Shown in pieces: positions 55,100 to 64,000 of a DNA stretch of 64,000 bases. Position 1 is the stretch's first letter; every line of letters begins with the position of its first letter. A program made the position numbers and the translations under genes. Source of the stretch: Micrasema longulum (Eukaryota > Arthropoda > Insecta > Trichoptera > Brachycentridae); assembly GCA_022494885.1 (NCBI GenBank), contig JAGVSM010004227.1, forward strand, positions 47,596 to 111,595, in the 5' to 3' direction. Below the pieces are notes generated by a model that saw only the letters and a program-made list of their open reading frames with translations, had not been told where the DNA came from and did not search any database.

Positions 55100-55800
55100 A
55101 CATATTACAATTGAGATGAAGAACATTTTAGATAAAGTAATATAGAAGTCCAGGCATCCACAGGGCTTATGACCTGTCATTGGCTGGTTTGAGTGGCCAC
55201 TTTACACACTGTAACATTCACCATTCTGCCCATATTTTATCATCCATATTCCTTCAATTCTTTCATTTGTTGATGGTTGTGAAGCTAAAAAGCTAAAACC
55301 TTTATTTATACGGGTGAAATTCATCTAATTGAATTATTTCATTTACATACCCACAGTCCATGTCTACAAAAATTTGGACCAACTCAAAATATTGTTGATA
55401 AATCCACCTGGTCCATAAAAAAGTATAGAAATTTTTAGGCGTTGCCTAGTACCTATGTAGGTGAAATAACTCAATTAGATGAATTTCACCCGCATAAATA
55501 AAGGTTTCAGCTCTTTAACTTCACAAACATCAGCAGATTAAAGAATTGAAGAAATAATGATGTTCAAATATGGGCAGAATGGTGAAAGTTACACTTAAAC
55601 TAACCAATGATGGGTCATAAGCCCTAGACTTCTATATTTTCATCTTTAAACTGTAATTTATCTTTGTTGTAATATGTTAAAATAAATATTTTAAATTCAA
55701 ACTTAAACCACTTGAACCAGCCAATGAACCTTGTTAAAGCATAAGCTTCTATATTTCCTTCTATGAAATGTTTTTCGTCTTTGTTGTAATATATTAATAA
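55100..55800. repeat. RepA locus 16, large inverted repeat plus fragment
   Basis: Forward body 55104-55345 (AATTGAGATGAAGAACATTT, core ACAGGGCTTATGACCTGTCA). Then an inverted terminal module (TCTACAAAAATTTGGACCAA) and a reversed body 55345-55690 with GGCGTTGCCTAG and TCATAAGCCCTAGACTTCTA. A further reversed scrap lies at 55705-55800. The arms could form a stem of more than 200 bp. Confidence 0.8.
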
Positions 55801-56554
55801 AAATAAATCAATCAGGACACGGGAAATAATTTTTAATCTGTTTTTATGCATCGTTACTTTGATAAATTCCGGAATGCGTTGAACAGTTTGGGAGCTATCA
55901 TTTACTTGATTATGAGAATTGTAACAATAAGGAAAGTCAGTGATTTCAAAAAATAATATATATTTTAATAGATTGTTAAACTGTGCCAGAATTTGAAGAT
56001 AATTATTTATTTGCCATTTTATGATCGCAACGATTAAAAAAATATATCGAAATCACTTCGCTCGTGACGTCACGAATTGTCGGCGGAGAGTTGCGCTGAC
56101 ATTTAAAATTAGAGCCCCTAGCGTAAGAAAACACGAAACGTTGGAAAAAATGGCTACAGAAAAAAATACACACAAATTATGCAATTGATTAGTTGATTCA
56201 AAAGAATCTGTGATGTAGTTCAAAGTAAATAATCTTTATTAAAACCATATTTATTAATCATGATTGGATCATTATTTAATTATATTACACTTAACAAAAG
56301 AGTTTTGATTAAGAAAGTCCATACGTAAAAACACATTTTTTTAAACCGTTCTATATGTTTAGATAAGAATCAAATAACATGTTACAAAGAAAAAATATTT
56401 TATTTACAAATACTACCTACCTAGTGGCTTTTATGCTTAAAAATGCAATCTAGGACATTTTAATTCTATATCTTGGATATTTCATTTTAGGACCTCTATC
56501 TTTGATGGTAATTAAAGTAAATATTAATTAGAAGATTTTTATATAAAATATAGT
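55801..56554. other. Gene-free stretch
   Basis: Contains CGTGACGTCACGAATTGTCG at 56062, another TGACGTCA palindrome, and AGCGTAAGAAAACACGAAAC at 56120. No ORF. Confidence 0.4.
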
Positions 56555-56790
56555 TTAGTAATGGTTAGCACACTTGTCTACCATGCAATAAGCTTCGAGT
56601 TTGGTTACCAACATGGTTGACATGAAATTTCATTTTAAAAATATGTTTTTATATTATAATCTTTCATAGCGTAAGACTGGTCACCTTACTATCATGTAAA
56701 AAAATTGATTAAAATACCCCGCAGTTGGTGTAACAATGCAGTGCCCTATGCACTTTTAGATGCGGAAAGGGAAAAATATTGATAAAAAAT
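56555..56790 (+). repeat. SINE family gamma relative
   Basis: Head AGTAATGGTTAGCACACTTG, B-box-like GAGTTTGGTTACCAACATGG, body GACTGGTCACCTTACTATCA, 3' words CCCTATGCACTTTTAGATGC. Confidence 0.6.
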
Positions 56791-57684
56791 CTAATTCTAG
56801 ACATTAATATTTTTTTTAATTTGTATGAATTTTGTAATAAGTATGACGAATTAATTTTTTAAATATTTTTAATTGGTCCTAATAACTGAAAAAATATTTA
56901 AAATTATTAAAATATGTGTGTTTAATGTGCTTTTATATCAATTTTCTGATATTAAATATATTTAAAATTTTAAATGCAAAACAGTAAACAATAAATTTAT
57001 TGAATGTACTTATTATTTTTATAATTGAATTAATTTTTTTATAAAACATTTCATTAACTCAATTATTTTGATTTACTGGCTTAAACCGGATTAATAATAA
57101 AAATATAATCACAGGATAATTAAAACCAAATAAAAATTAATGCTATTTGTTAGTCTTAAAATAATTGTATAAAATTGTGACTAACCTTTATATGCGGAGT
57201 AAAAATAAAATGACGTAAAAGTTCACCAAAACCGAACTGAATAGTTAGCGTTTCTCTAGCGTACGAGTATTTCAGGATTCGCGACTGAAATGGATAGCGA
57301 TTGAAAGCCGAGCTAACTGAAAACGTCCGCTCGTGACCGACGCTACAGGTGTACTGAAACGTGCTGAAATCTGGTGCCTGAAATATTACGATATGATGCT
57401 TATTCTCTTCTTCGGTGGCTCGCTATTTCAGTTGAATAACTTTTTAATAGTAACAGTGTTTTTCAAAAATAAATAGTATTACATTACTTATACAGCATCA
57501 TTTAACAGCGTAATAAAATATATCAAGGGTACACGAATTGATTATAAAATAATTTTTTTTTGCTTAAAATTAAAGTTAAATCTTTTAGCGAAAAAAAAAT
57601 ATTTTGTCAACAATATTATTAATAAAACGAGCTGGTCTAAGAAGAAGCGTAAAGATTAAAAAGTATTTTTAATCGTTCCCTAAC
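56791..57684. other. Gene-free stretch with one GC-richer block
   Basis: 57190-57420 has more CpG (TAGCGTACGAGTATTTCAGG, AACGTCCGCTCGTGACCGAC) than the rest and no repeat match in the window. Otherwise AT-rich. Confidence 0.35.
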
Positions 57685-57935
57685 ATGTGAGTAAAATAAT
57701 TCAGTCAGAACTTCACCCGCATCAATAAAGACTTCAGTTTTTTTAGCTTTACAAAGATCAACAGATAGAAGAATTCAATGAACATAGATTTTAACACATG
57801 GTCAGAATATTAAATATTACACAGTGTGTAAAGCGGCCACTTAAACCAGAGAAAGACAGGTCAAAGCCCTGTAAATGTCTAGACTTACTTATATCCTTCT
57901 ATTAAATGTTCTTAATCTCTTTTGTAAAATATTAA
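57685..57935 (-). repeat. RepA locus 17
   Basis: Reverse body: TTCACCCGCATCAATAAAGA, ATTACACAGTGTGTAAAGCG, AAAGCCCTGTAAATGTCTAG. Confidence 0.75.
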
Positions 57936-57984
57936 TTTATTATTTTATTTCACGGCCATAAGGCTTTTACATACATGAAAGTTA

Positions 57985-58300
57985 TACAAAATATAAGTAT
58001 AAAAACAAAATTAAATTTTAAAAATACAATATAAAGTAACAAAAGATGAACAGTGTTTAGAAGTAAAGTTGGAATAAAAAAAAGAAGATGAGTATATAAA
58101 CAACATAGATTTTTTTCAAAAACACAATATAAAGAAATAAAATATAGGAACAGTGTTAAGAAGTATAGTTGGTATAAAAATTAAAAAATGAGTGTATTAA
58201 CAACATAAATTTTAAAAAAATACGATATAAAGTAATAAAATATAGAACTGTGTTTAAAAGTTAATTTGGTTTTAAAAAAATAAAAATAAAAAATTAAAAC
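57985..58300. repeat. AT-rich VNTR, 98-bp unit
   Basis: ACAATATAAAG or ACGATATAAAG starts at 58026, 58124 and 58222. Each unit continues with a GAACAGTGTTTAGAAGT-like segment. Confidence 0.85.
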
Positions 58301-58365
58301 AATATATATGTATATATATATATATATATTGTTTTAATTTTTTTTATTTTTTTTATTTTTTTTTT
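58290..58365. repeat. AT-rich hairpin with (AT)n core
   Basis: AAAAAATTAAAACAATATAT and its inverse ATATATTGTTTTAATTTTTT meet at an (AT)n centre near 58310-58330. Confidence 0.75.
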
Positions 58366-58844
58366 TAATAAGCTATAGAAATACAGTTAAAGGTTAAAAG
58401 CAGCTAGGTACATAATGTTATAAAATACAATATGAACAGAATATTAAGTTTTATTTGATAAGGAACATATACATTGATATTTAAAATTTACAAGACTCAA
58501 GCTAAAGACATCGCGTGTTTACGCGTGGTCACTTTTGTTTTATAATATAAATAAATAGATTGAAAATAAACCTGACGTAGAATTACTCAATGAACAGATA
58601 ACACACGTGCATTCTCCGTTACTTTACCCATTGTAATATATTTTTACTAATGACTTTTTACCCTTTGTTTTTCAGAAATCATAATTGACAAAAAAAAATA
58701 CTTAAACTCATTACAATAGCATTAACCCGAAAATTTTTTGATAATGATCCTGAAGATAAACCAAACTTTATTTAATTTACTTACATATAATTTCGAATTA
58801 TCTATCCTTACCTCTGTTTTGTATTAATACATTGAACTCTTTAA
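58366..58844. other. Gene-free AT-rich stretch
   Basis: No supported feature. Confidence 0.4.
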
Positions 58845-58935
58845 TAATACCAGTCCCGAAGATGACGCAAAAGTAATGAAACCGGTTATTGGATTTTCTA
58901 AATTTGTGGATTAAAGTATCACTCGTCTTTTATTT
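58845..58935 (+). repeat. PLE-like 3' module, copy 6
   Basis: AGTCCCGAAGATGACGCAAA, TAATGAAACCGGTTATTGG, then AAAGTATCACTCGTCTTTTA. Same architecture as 41.4 kb but a different family. Confidence 0.45.
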
Positions 58936-59004
58936 ACATAATAAATTACAATGAACTTCCATCAAGAATTTTCACTTACAAACTTAAATGTTTTATTTTG
59001 CTTT

Positions 59005-59395
59005 AATTTATTGCAACAGGAGGAAAATATTTTTAAGAGGAACATATGGATGTCTTTACATCAACAGGGCTTACGACGTGTTATTTTTTTGTTTGTTTTT
59101 ATTCGTTTTTAATTTTTTAAACATTTTTTTTGTTTATATTTGGTACATTTTTTAATACAACTTTACATGAAAATAAAAAATCGCAGATAGGCATAGCCTG
59201 TGCGTGGGTAAACTAGATCTAAAATACGTAAATGTATCATTGACTGATTAAATTAGTCCTTTTATATACTGTGTAACATTCACCACTCTGTCTTTGTTTG
59301 AACAACCACATTTCCTCAACTCTTCCATATTTTTACTTTTGTGAAGTAAAAAACCTTTATTAATGTGGCTGAATTGTTCCACCTACTAGATTTTA
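59005..59395 (+). repeat. RepA locus 18, interrupted
   Basis: TTGCAACAGGAGGAAAATAT start and ACATCAACAGGGCTTACGAC core, then about 140 foreign bases (59090-59230, T-rich to AGGCATAGCCTGTGCGTGGG), then TACTGTGTAACATTCACCAC to TCCACCTACTAG. The foreign piece may be an inverted LINE tail. Confidence 0.65.
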
Positions 59396-59935
59396 ATTTA
59401 TTTTTGGTATCGTCCCTTGTTTTTTTTTTTTGTTTAAATTTATTATAATTATAAAAAGTCAAAACGTAAAAAAAATAAATCAGAATTACTCAACTTTTTT
59501 CTAAGTTACCTTGGTGACATTTTCTCTTTAAAAAATCATTTTACGCTTGGAATGGCATATTTAACTCAAAGCTGTCACCTTTAGGGGTAGAGACTTTTGC
59601 CTGAACGGGGGCCATATATTATTCTTAAAAAAGCAGAAAAAAATGCGTAGACTGCCATATTCTTCTCTAAAAAAAAATTTCACTCTGTGGCAATAAATTG
59701 CAAAAATATTTGTAGTTGCATGTATGCAACAATTCGAATTGGATGTTTGAAACACTTCCTCATTTCCTTTATAACAAAGTAAACTATATCTCACCCCAAC
59801 CCTTTTCCTTTTCCGTGACGCCATTTGCAGAAAACGAAATAGCAAAATGTCTAAATGACGTTGCAATGGAACTCCATTCGTTTACATTTGACAGTATTCA
59901 GACACAGAGGCGAACTTTCTCACTGTATTAAATGT
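59396..59935. other. Mostly gene-free; small RepA scrap and an unassigned ORF
   Basis: A reversed RepA scrap lies at 59648-59700 (GCGTAGACTGCCATATTCTT). A 71-codon plus frame at 59716-59931 (ending QTQRRTFSLY) matches no family I know. It is the least repeat-like coding candidate in this part, but evidence is weak. Confidence 0.3.
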
Positions 59936-60047
59936 TAACATAAATGCCGTCCGTTTTTTTTCCAAGCGAAGAGAACAACAGGGCACGACAAAAAAAATTG
60001 CAACAAATAAGTAAATTATTTTCTCTCCTTCATTATTCTATATCAAA

Positions 60048-60716
60048 CTAGCTGACCCGACAGACGTTGTTCTGCCCAAACGTTGGCTTGCCTATTGATA
60101 AGTAGGTACCTAGGTACTTGTTTGTGATTAAATTTCAAAACGAAAAATTTTAAATTTTACTTAGAGTATAAAGAATTTAAGTAGGTATTTGTTTATGGTT
60201 GAATTCCAAAACATAATTATTTTTTTTTCAAATATGGCATTCTTTTTGCAAACGTCAAACTCCGGTCGTTAACCAACAAAGGGTTGTACTAATGTAGGAA
60301 TACGATTTTTTTTAAAGTATTGAATTTAATATTATTTTAGTGTTACCGAAAATCCAATAAAAAGAAATAAATGCGTAGAAATTATAAGGAATTAAAGGAA
60401 AGAATCTGATTGAGATTCACAAAAACCAAATGCTGTTTGTAAACATTCAAAAACAAAGTTTTTTTATTCACAAAAAAACAAAATCTTTCCATTTTTTTTG
60501 CAAATGCATTCTATTCGAATGCAAGTCTGCTAGATTGATGAATAAAATATTTATGCTCCTGACTTATTTTTTACATATTCGATTAAAAATGTTATTACCT
60601 ACAAACACGCACAGCGCAAAGATCTATATTTCTCTGAAAACCGCACGTAAATCGGTTGAGCCGTTTAGGAGGAGTACGGTGGCATCACACGTACAGAGGA
60701 ATTATATATATAAAGA
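60048..60716 (-). mobile_element. Helitron-like element, copy 4
   Basis: Minus strand: host A, 5' TCTTTATATATATAATTCC, 3' GTCTGTCGGGTCAGCTAG, host T. Uninterrupted, 669 bp, almost the same length as the 11.26 kb copy (674). Open frames of 77 and 112 codons overlap it and partly mirror those in copy 3; this follows from shared DNA. Confidence 0.65.
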
Positions 60717-61132
60717 TAAGTTGGAAATTCATAGCATCTTCACCGTACACTGCGCAAATATCGCATGAAGCTTCAGCAGCTATACTCCCTCGATTGAACG
60801 CTAACAGAAGGGGTGTCGCAAATGCTCACTTTCGTCTACTTGACATTTCTATTTTGAAGGCTTGTAATCAAATAAAATATTACATATAATATAAAAGTAA
60901 ATACGTTTTCTTGTAGAACAGAAATTTTTCTTTCGAATGTCATATAATCTCTATCATTGTTTTACTTTTTGTACTCATTTTTTAATTTAAAAAAAACAGA
61001 CTCATCTTATGTTTACACCCAATACATTTAAAGTATCAAAATGAAAATACGTACGTTCGTTCTTTTATACATACATAAATGTACATAATTATTTATTTTT
61101 TTAAATAAAAAAGAAATACTGGCGTTCTTATG
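60717..61132. other. Gene-free AT-rich stretch
   Basis: No supported feature. Confidence 0.4.
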
Positions 61133-61320
61133 ATTTCCCCAAATATTTCAATTTTAGTGACCATTTTCAACGAGTTGTAAATAACCCACTATTAGAAAAT
61201 GAAAATCCAGTTGGGGTATTTATTTATTTAACACCTTATATACATATGCAATTTAAATACATGTAAGGGCGGGCATATTGCCTTAAGGCAATTTCTTCCT
61301 ACCTACCCAAACCGTTCAGT
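61133..61320 (-). repeat. Repeat delta body and eta block
   Basis: 61141-61216 is the inverted body of the 22010 repeat (ACGAGTTGTAAATAACCCAC). It adjoins a (TTTA)n tract (61219-61235) and an inverted eta-like block (AAGGCAATTTCTTCCTACCT) at about 61284. Confidence 0.55.
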
Positions 61321-61875
61321 TTGAGAAAATTAGGTGTACATGGACATATTGAATCTTAGGATTTTATACAAAATTAAAAACAAAGATTAACAAAATAAAC
61401 ATATAAAAATTGACACTATACTATGAAGAGAGGAGAGGGGTTGGGAAGGAAAAAAGAAGGATAAAGGAACAACTAAAATATGATTTTGATAAAATTATAA
61501 ATAAAGTTATCAATGAAATTTCTTTTTTTTTTTTTTATTATTATTATTTTGACCAACGAAGGCTTTCGCCTTAATTTATGATAAATTAATGGTAAATGAT
61601 AAATAAATGGTTTAATTTTTTTAAAAATCGATGATTCTAATTGTTGGTTAATTATAACTGCATTAAGTTTAATTTTATTTATTTCATTCATTTCCCGATA
61701 ACATTTCCACTTTCTTGTTTGAATTTTACTAACACTAATATCTGAGAACCGAATGACAGACTATCAGGACGAATATTGTTTAATATTTTTTGTTTTATAG
61801 TGTATAATGTGAAATATTTATATTTTCTTGAATAAAGGCTGTCTTAACAAGAGATAATTTAATTTCCGGGATGAT
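61321..61875. other. Gene-free AT-rich stretch
   Basis: A 72-codon Lys/Ile-rich minus frame is compositional. Nothing else recognised. Confidence 0.4.
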
Positions 61876-61981
61876 ATTCCGAACGCTCTCGCGGCCGTAG
61901 AAAAAAAAAATATTTTGCGTATTTTGTAATTAAATACACGAGATAAAAGTGTTTTCTATGGCCGCGAGAGCGGTTTAGAAT
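61876..61981. repeat. 106-bp hairpin with GC-rich arms
   Basis: CGCTCTCGCGGCC (about 61884-61896) and GGCCGCGAGAGCG (about 61960-61972) lie in arms of about 29 bp extending to ATTCCGAA and TTTAGAAT. The loop is AT-rich. Looks like a small MITE. No target duplication seen. Confidence 0.7.
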
Positions 61982-62024
61982 AGTACCATAGGAACATTTT
62001 TAATGAGGCAAGCATTATTGACAT

Positions 62025-62225
62025 TTTTTTAAAAAAAAAGTGCTACTTTTGTTTGGACATGTAAAACGAATGGACAAGAAAAGAAGGGCCAAAAGGATTT
62101 ACAATACAAATGTTGAAAGATGCGGAAAATGACGAAGACCGAGAAAGACATGGCATGACTTAACTCAACAAAAAAATGTTGAAGGTGGACAACTTTAGAG
62201 TCAGAATAATCGTCGGAAGTAAAAT
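62025..62225 (+). pseudogene. LINE C-terminal remnant
   Basis: With shifts, the plus strand gives FGHVKRMDKKRRAKRIYNT, then RRPRKTWHDLTQQKNVEGGQ. This corresponds to the W-x-G-H-V-x-R-M...G-R-P-R-x-x-W segment at the C-terminus of a group of insect LINE ORF2 proteins. It may belong to the same group as the remnant at 27060. Stops interrupt it, so it is non-functional. Confidence 0.6.
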
Positions 62226-63112
62226 AAACTTTAACAGGTTTCACAAAACAATTAATAAAAATAAAATGAATTTTCCATTTATTTTTTACATAAACAGGGG
62301 TCTGTTTGCAATTACAGATAGAATTGGCATTATATCTTTTCTGCCTACCCCTACGAGAAAACGATTTGACGGTTTGTTTGTAAAATTCACCATTCTGCCC
62401 ATTGGTAGTTAATTTCCTTACTCAATTTTGTATTTTTCGATCCTCTGTATGTATTATATGCTCAGTTTCTAATGCGCATTGGTTTACTATTGAGAATAAA
62501 AGTGTGATAAAAACTAGCGGCATCTTTTGTTAATAAATACAATCTGGTCTGCACGTGTAAGGTTAATTAAAAAGATGTGATGAAAAAATTTTAAAAAATC
62601 CAATACAAACATTTCAGGTCTGTAAAAGTTTACCCTTTTTAACATAAGATGTCCTTTGTTTTTTTTCCATACTTTTATTCTGTACAAATTACACTGAAAA
62701 CTCTCCCTCCACATACCTGAAAACTGTTTGAAAACATTGTGGGTCTTCCTATCGATTTCGTGACTTTACATACTTATTTATTTTTTATTTCAAACTCACA
62801 AACCGCGATTTCAATTTAATTTAACTCTTCTGCTTTTATTGCCCATCTTACTGTTAGTTCGGCAAATGGTATGGAGGGCTTATGTCATTTTTAATTGCAA
62901 ATTTTTATATGTAATAAAGGTTTTTTTTAATATTTGTTCTTAAAAGATTCCGGTTTTTTATAATTTATATTTACTTCTTTCAATGCCCTTATCATTAATT
63001 GTCAATGCATCTCAGTCTATGTACATTGTAAATTTGACTATCACTGTCAATCTTATTTTTCTAATCACGACGGTGTTAGGGTATGTTAATTTATTACCTT
63101 TTTGCTAGTCCA
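62226..63112. other. Gene-free AT-rich stretch
   Basis: A short CTGCCTACCCCTACGAGAAA at 62341 is an inverted echo of the repeat epsilon signature, followed by a RepA-like word CACCATTCTGCCCATTGG at 62388. No gene. Confidence 0.4.
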
Positions 63113-63260
63113 GGGCCGCGATTATAAAGGCTATCTTAATCGGTGCATACCGAGACAGTATACTTAACATCTGTACTATATATATCTACAAGTTCCAATA
63201 AATCCCAACTCAAGCAAAAAATGCTCGTTTGAAAATGATTTTTATATGGCTTTTGATAAT
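63113..63260 (+). repeat. Repeat theta, copy 2
   Basis: GGGCCGCGATTATAAAGGCT and ATCTTAATCGGTGCATACC match 30999-31040. Confidence 0.4.
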
Positions 63261-63643
63261 TACAAAAACGGTATGCGTGGCTTTCGACTAAATTTATCTA
63301 CTAAACTATAATAACGAAGTTGGCTCTTTTAACGTCTCAGGAAGATAGTAAAACAGATGGAAAAAATATAATAACCAAATTTGTTTTTTATAGTGGCAAC
63401 ATTTTTACACCTAGATGCTCTTATATGTTAATTGGACAGAATCTAGCCGTATTATCTGAACATCTAGGCATCAGTTTTCAAAACTGAAAGTTTTGTCAGA
63501 ATTTAATTCGACTTTTACTTATTTCTCTTTCATATTTTCATAGGCTTTTAGGAACGTTCGTTCTTAGGAACGATTAAAAATTTAAATAAATCGTAATCAA
63601 AGGAAAAATTGCTCATTGGAAACAAATTTTTGTCACTTTTCAT
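63261..63643. other. Gene-free stretch
   Basis: Contains an inverted GAACGTTCGTTCTTAGGAACG-type word at about 63553-63573. No gene supported. Confidence 0.35.
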
Positions 63644-63950
63644 GCGTAGATATGCGAACAGAAGAGTAAACTGGTCGATACATACCAAGTACCTACCTCA
63701 AAACTTGAAGGTAGGATCGGTAGTGTATCTTCGTAATCGCTCGGGAGAATTTATCTTCAACTATAACGTCACAATGAAGCTATTTCAATTTAGAGCGTAG
63801 ATATGTCTACCGTGACGTACGCTTCCCCTTGTTACATATTGGTGCACCTACCCAAAACTTAAGGGGGAAGGGGGTAGTGTATCTTCGTTATCGCCGGGGA
63901 GAATTTATTTTCGTCCTTAACTTCCCATCGTAATTGCAGCCCAGGAGAAG
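63644..63950. repeat. GC-richer tandem duplication, ~153-bp unit
   Basis: GCGTAGATATG at 63644 and 63795. CCTACCTCAAAACTTGAAGG at 63692 parallels CCTACCCAAAACTTAAGGGG at 63847. GTAGTGTATCTTCGTAATCGC and GTAGTGTATCTTCGTTATCGC lie about 154 bases apart. A 63-codon frame at 63609-63800 crosses it. The base composition rises further to the window end (CGAGCCGTCGCGTCGCCACC). Confidence 0.75.
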
Positions 63951-64000
63951 TCCAATCGGGCAAACTCGAGCCGTCGCGTCGCCACCTCCCCACCGACCAC

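Noticed and set aside
23001..60768. Similar short frames containing an ISLKT...RRST...RNYIYKD pattern at 23.0 and 60.6 kb, which looked like a conserved protein
   Set aside because: Both lie antisense across the 5' end of Helitron-like copies. The similarity is at the DNA level and does not continue as a protein in the other copies.
1..64000. CRISPR-like or integron-like arrays among the many direct repeats
   Set aside because: Repeat units are hundreds of bases long or low-complexity, with no regular short repeat/spacer pattern. The setting is clearly eukaryotic.

Overview
The window looks like an intergenic or heterochromatin-like stretch of an AT-rich insect genome. I found no convincing host protein-coding gene, no intact tRNA, rRNA or other RNA gene, no CRISPR array and no bacterial-type operon. 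The translated ORFs that can be recognised are all decayed pieces of transposable elements. Lepidoptera is favoured but not proven. Reasons are the many tRNA-headed SINEs, a short interspersed repeat carrying the CGCCGTTTCCCCGTAGGGG / GGTAGGCAGAG signature that I associate with lepidopteran genomes, and several Jockey/CR1-like LINE tails.

Layout. 1-10 kb: microsatellite, PLE-like 3' module, first copies of a dominant interspersed repeat (called RepA here), a LINE end, a Helitron-like element, a three-unit RepA tandem array at 5.97-7.02 kb, SINEs and a LINE 3' end. 10-20 kb: a SINE with a 3' hairpin, a second Helitron-like element, a TIR element with TGACGTCA sites, LINE ends, and a 767-bp TIR element. 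20-30 kb: RT fragments, a 130-bp foldback element, a third Helitron-like copy with a nested insertion, a ~93-bp VNTR and more LINE ends. 30-41 kb: tail-to-tail LINE ends, a 252-bp mariner-type MITE, a second copy of the TIR element with a SINE nested in it, a RepA tandem array, and a rosa-like mariner split by a repeat that is itself split by a LINE. 41-52 kb: a Penelope-like GIY-YIG fragment, LINE ends, tandem duplications and SINEs. 52-64 kb: RepA copies arranged as large inverted repeats, an AT-rich 98-bp VNTR, a fourth Helitron-like copy, hairpins, and a GC-richer ~153-bp tandem duplication cut by the window end.

The genes do not work together as a pathway. The value of the window is as a transposon graveyard with readable nesting order. 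The best candidate for something undescribed is RepA: at least 19 loci, no ORF, a unit of about 370-400 bp, both tandem and head-to-head inverted arrangements, and a shared terminal module. Coordinates of repeat edges were read by eye and may be off by some tens of bases. Class and family names are inferred from motifs, without database searches.
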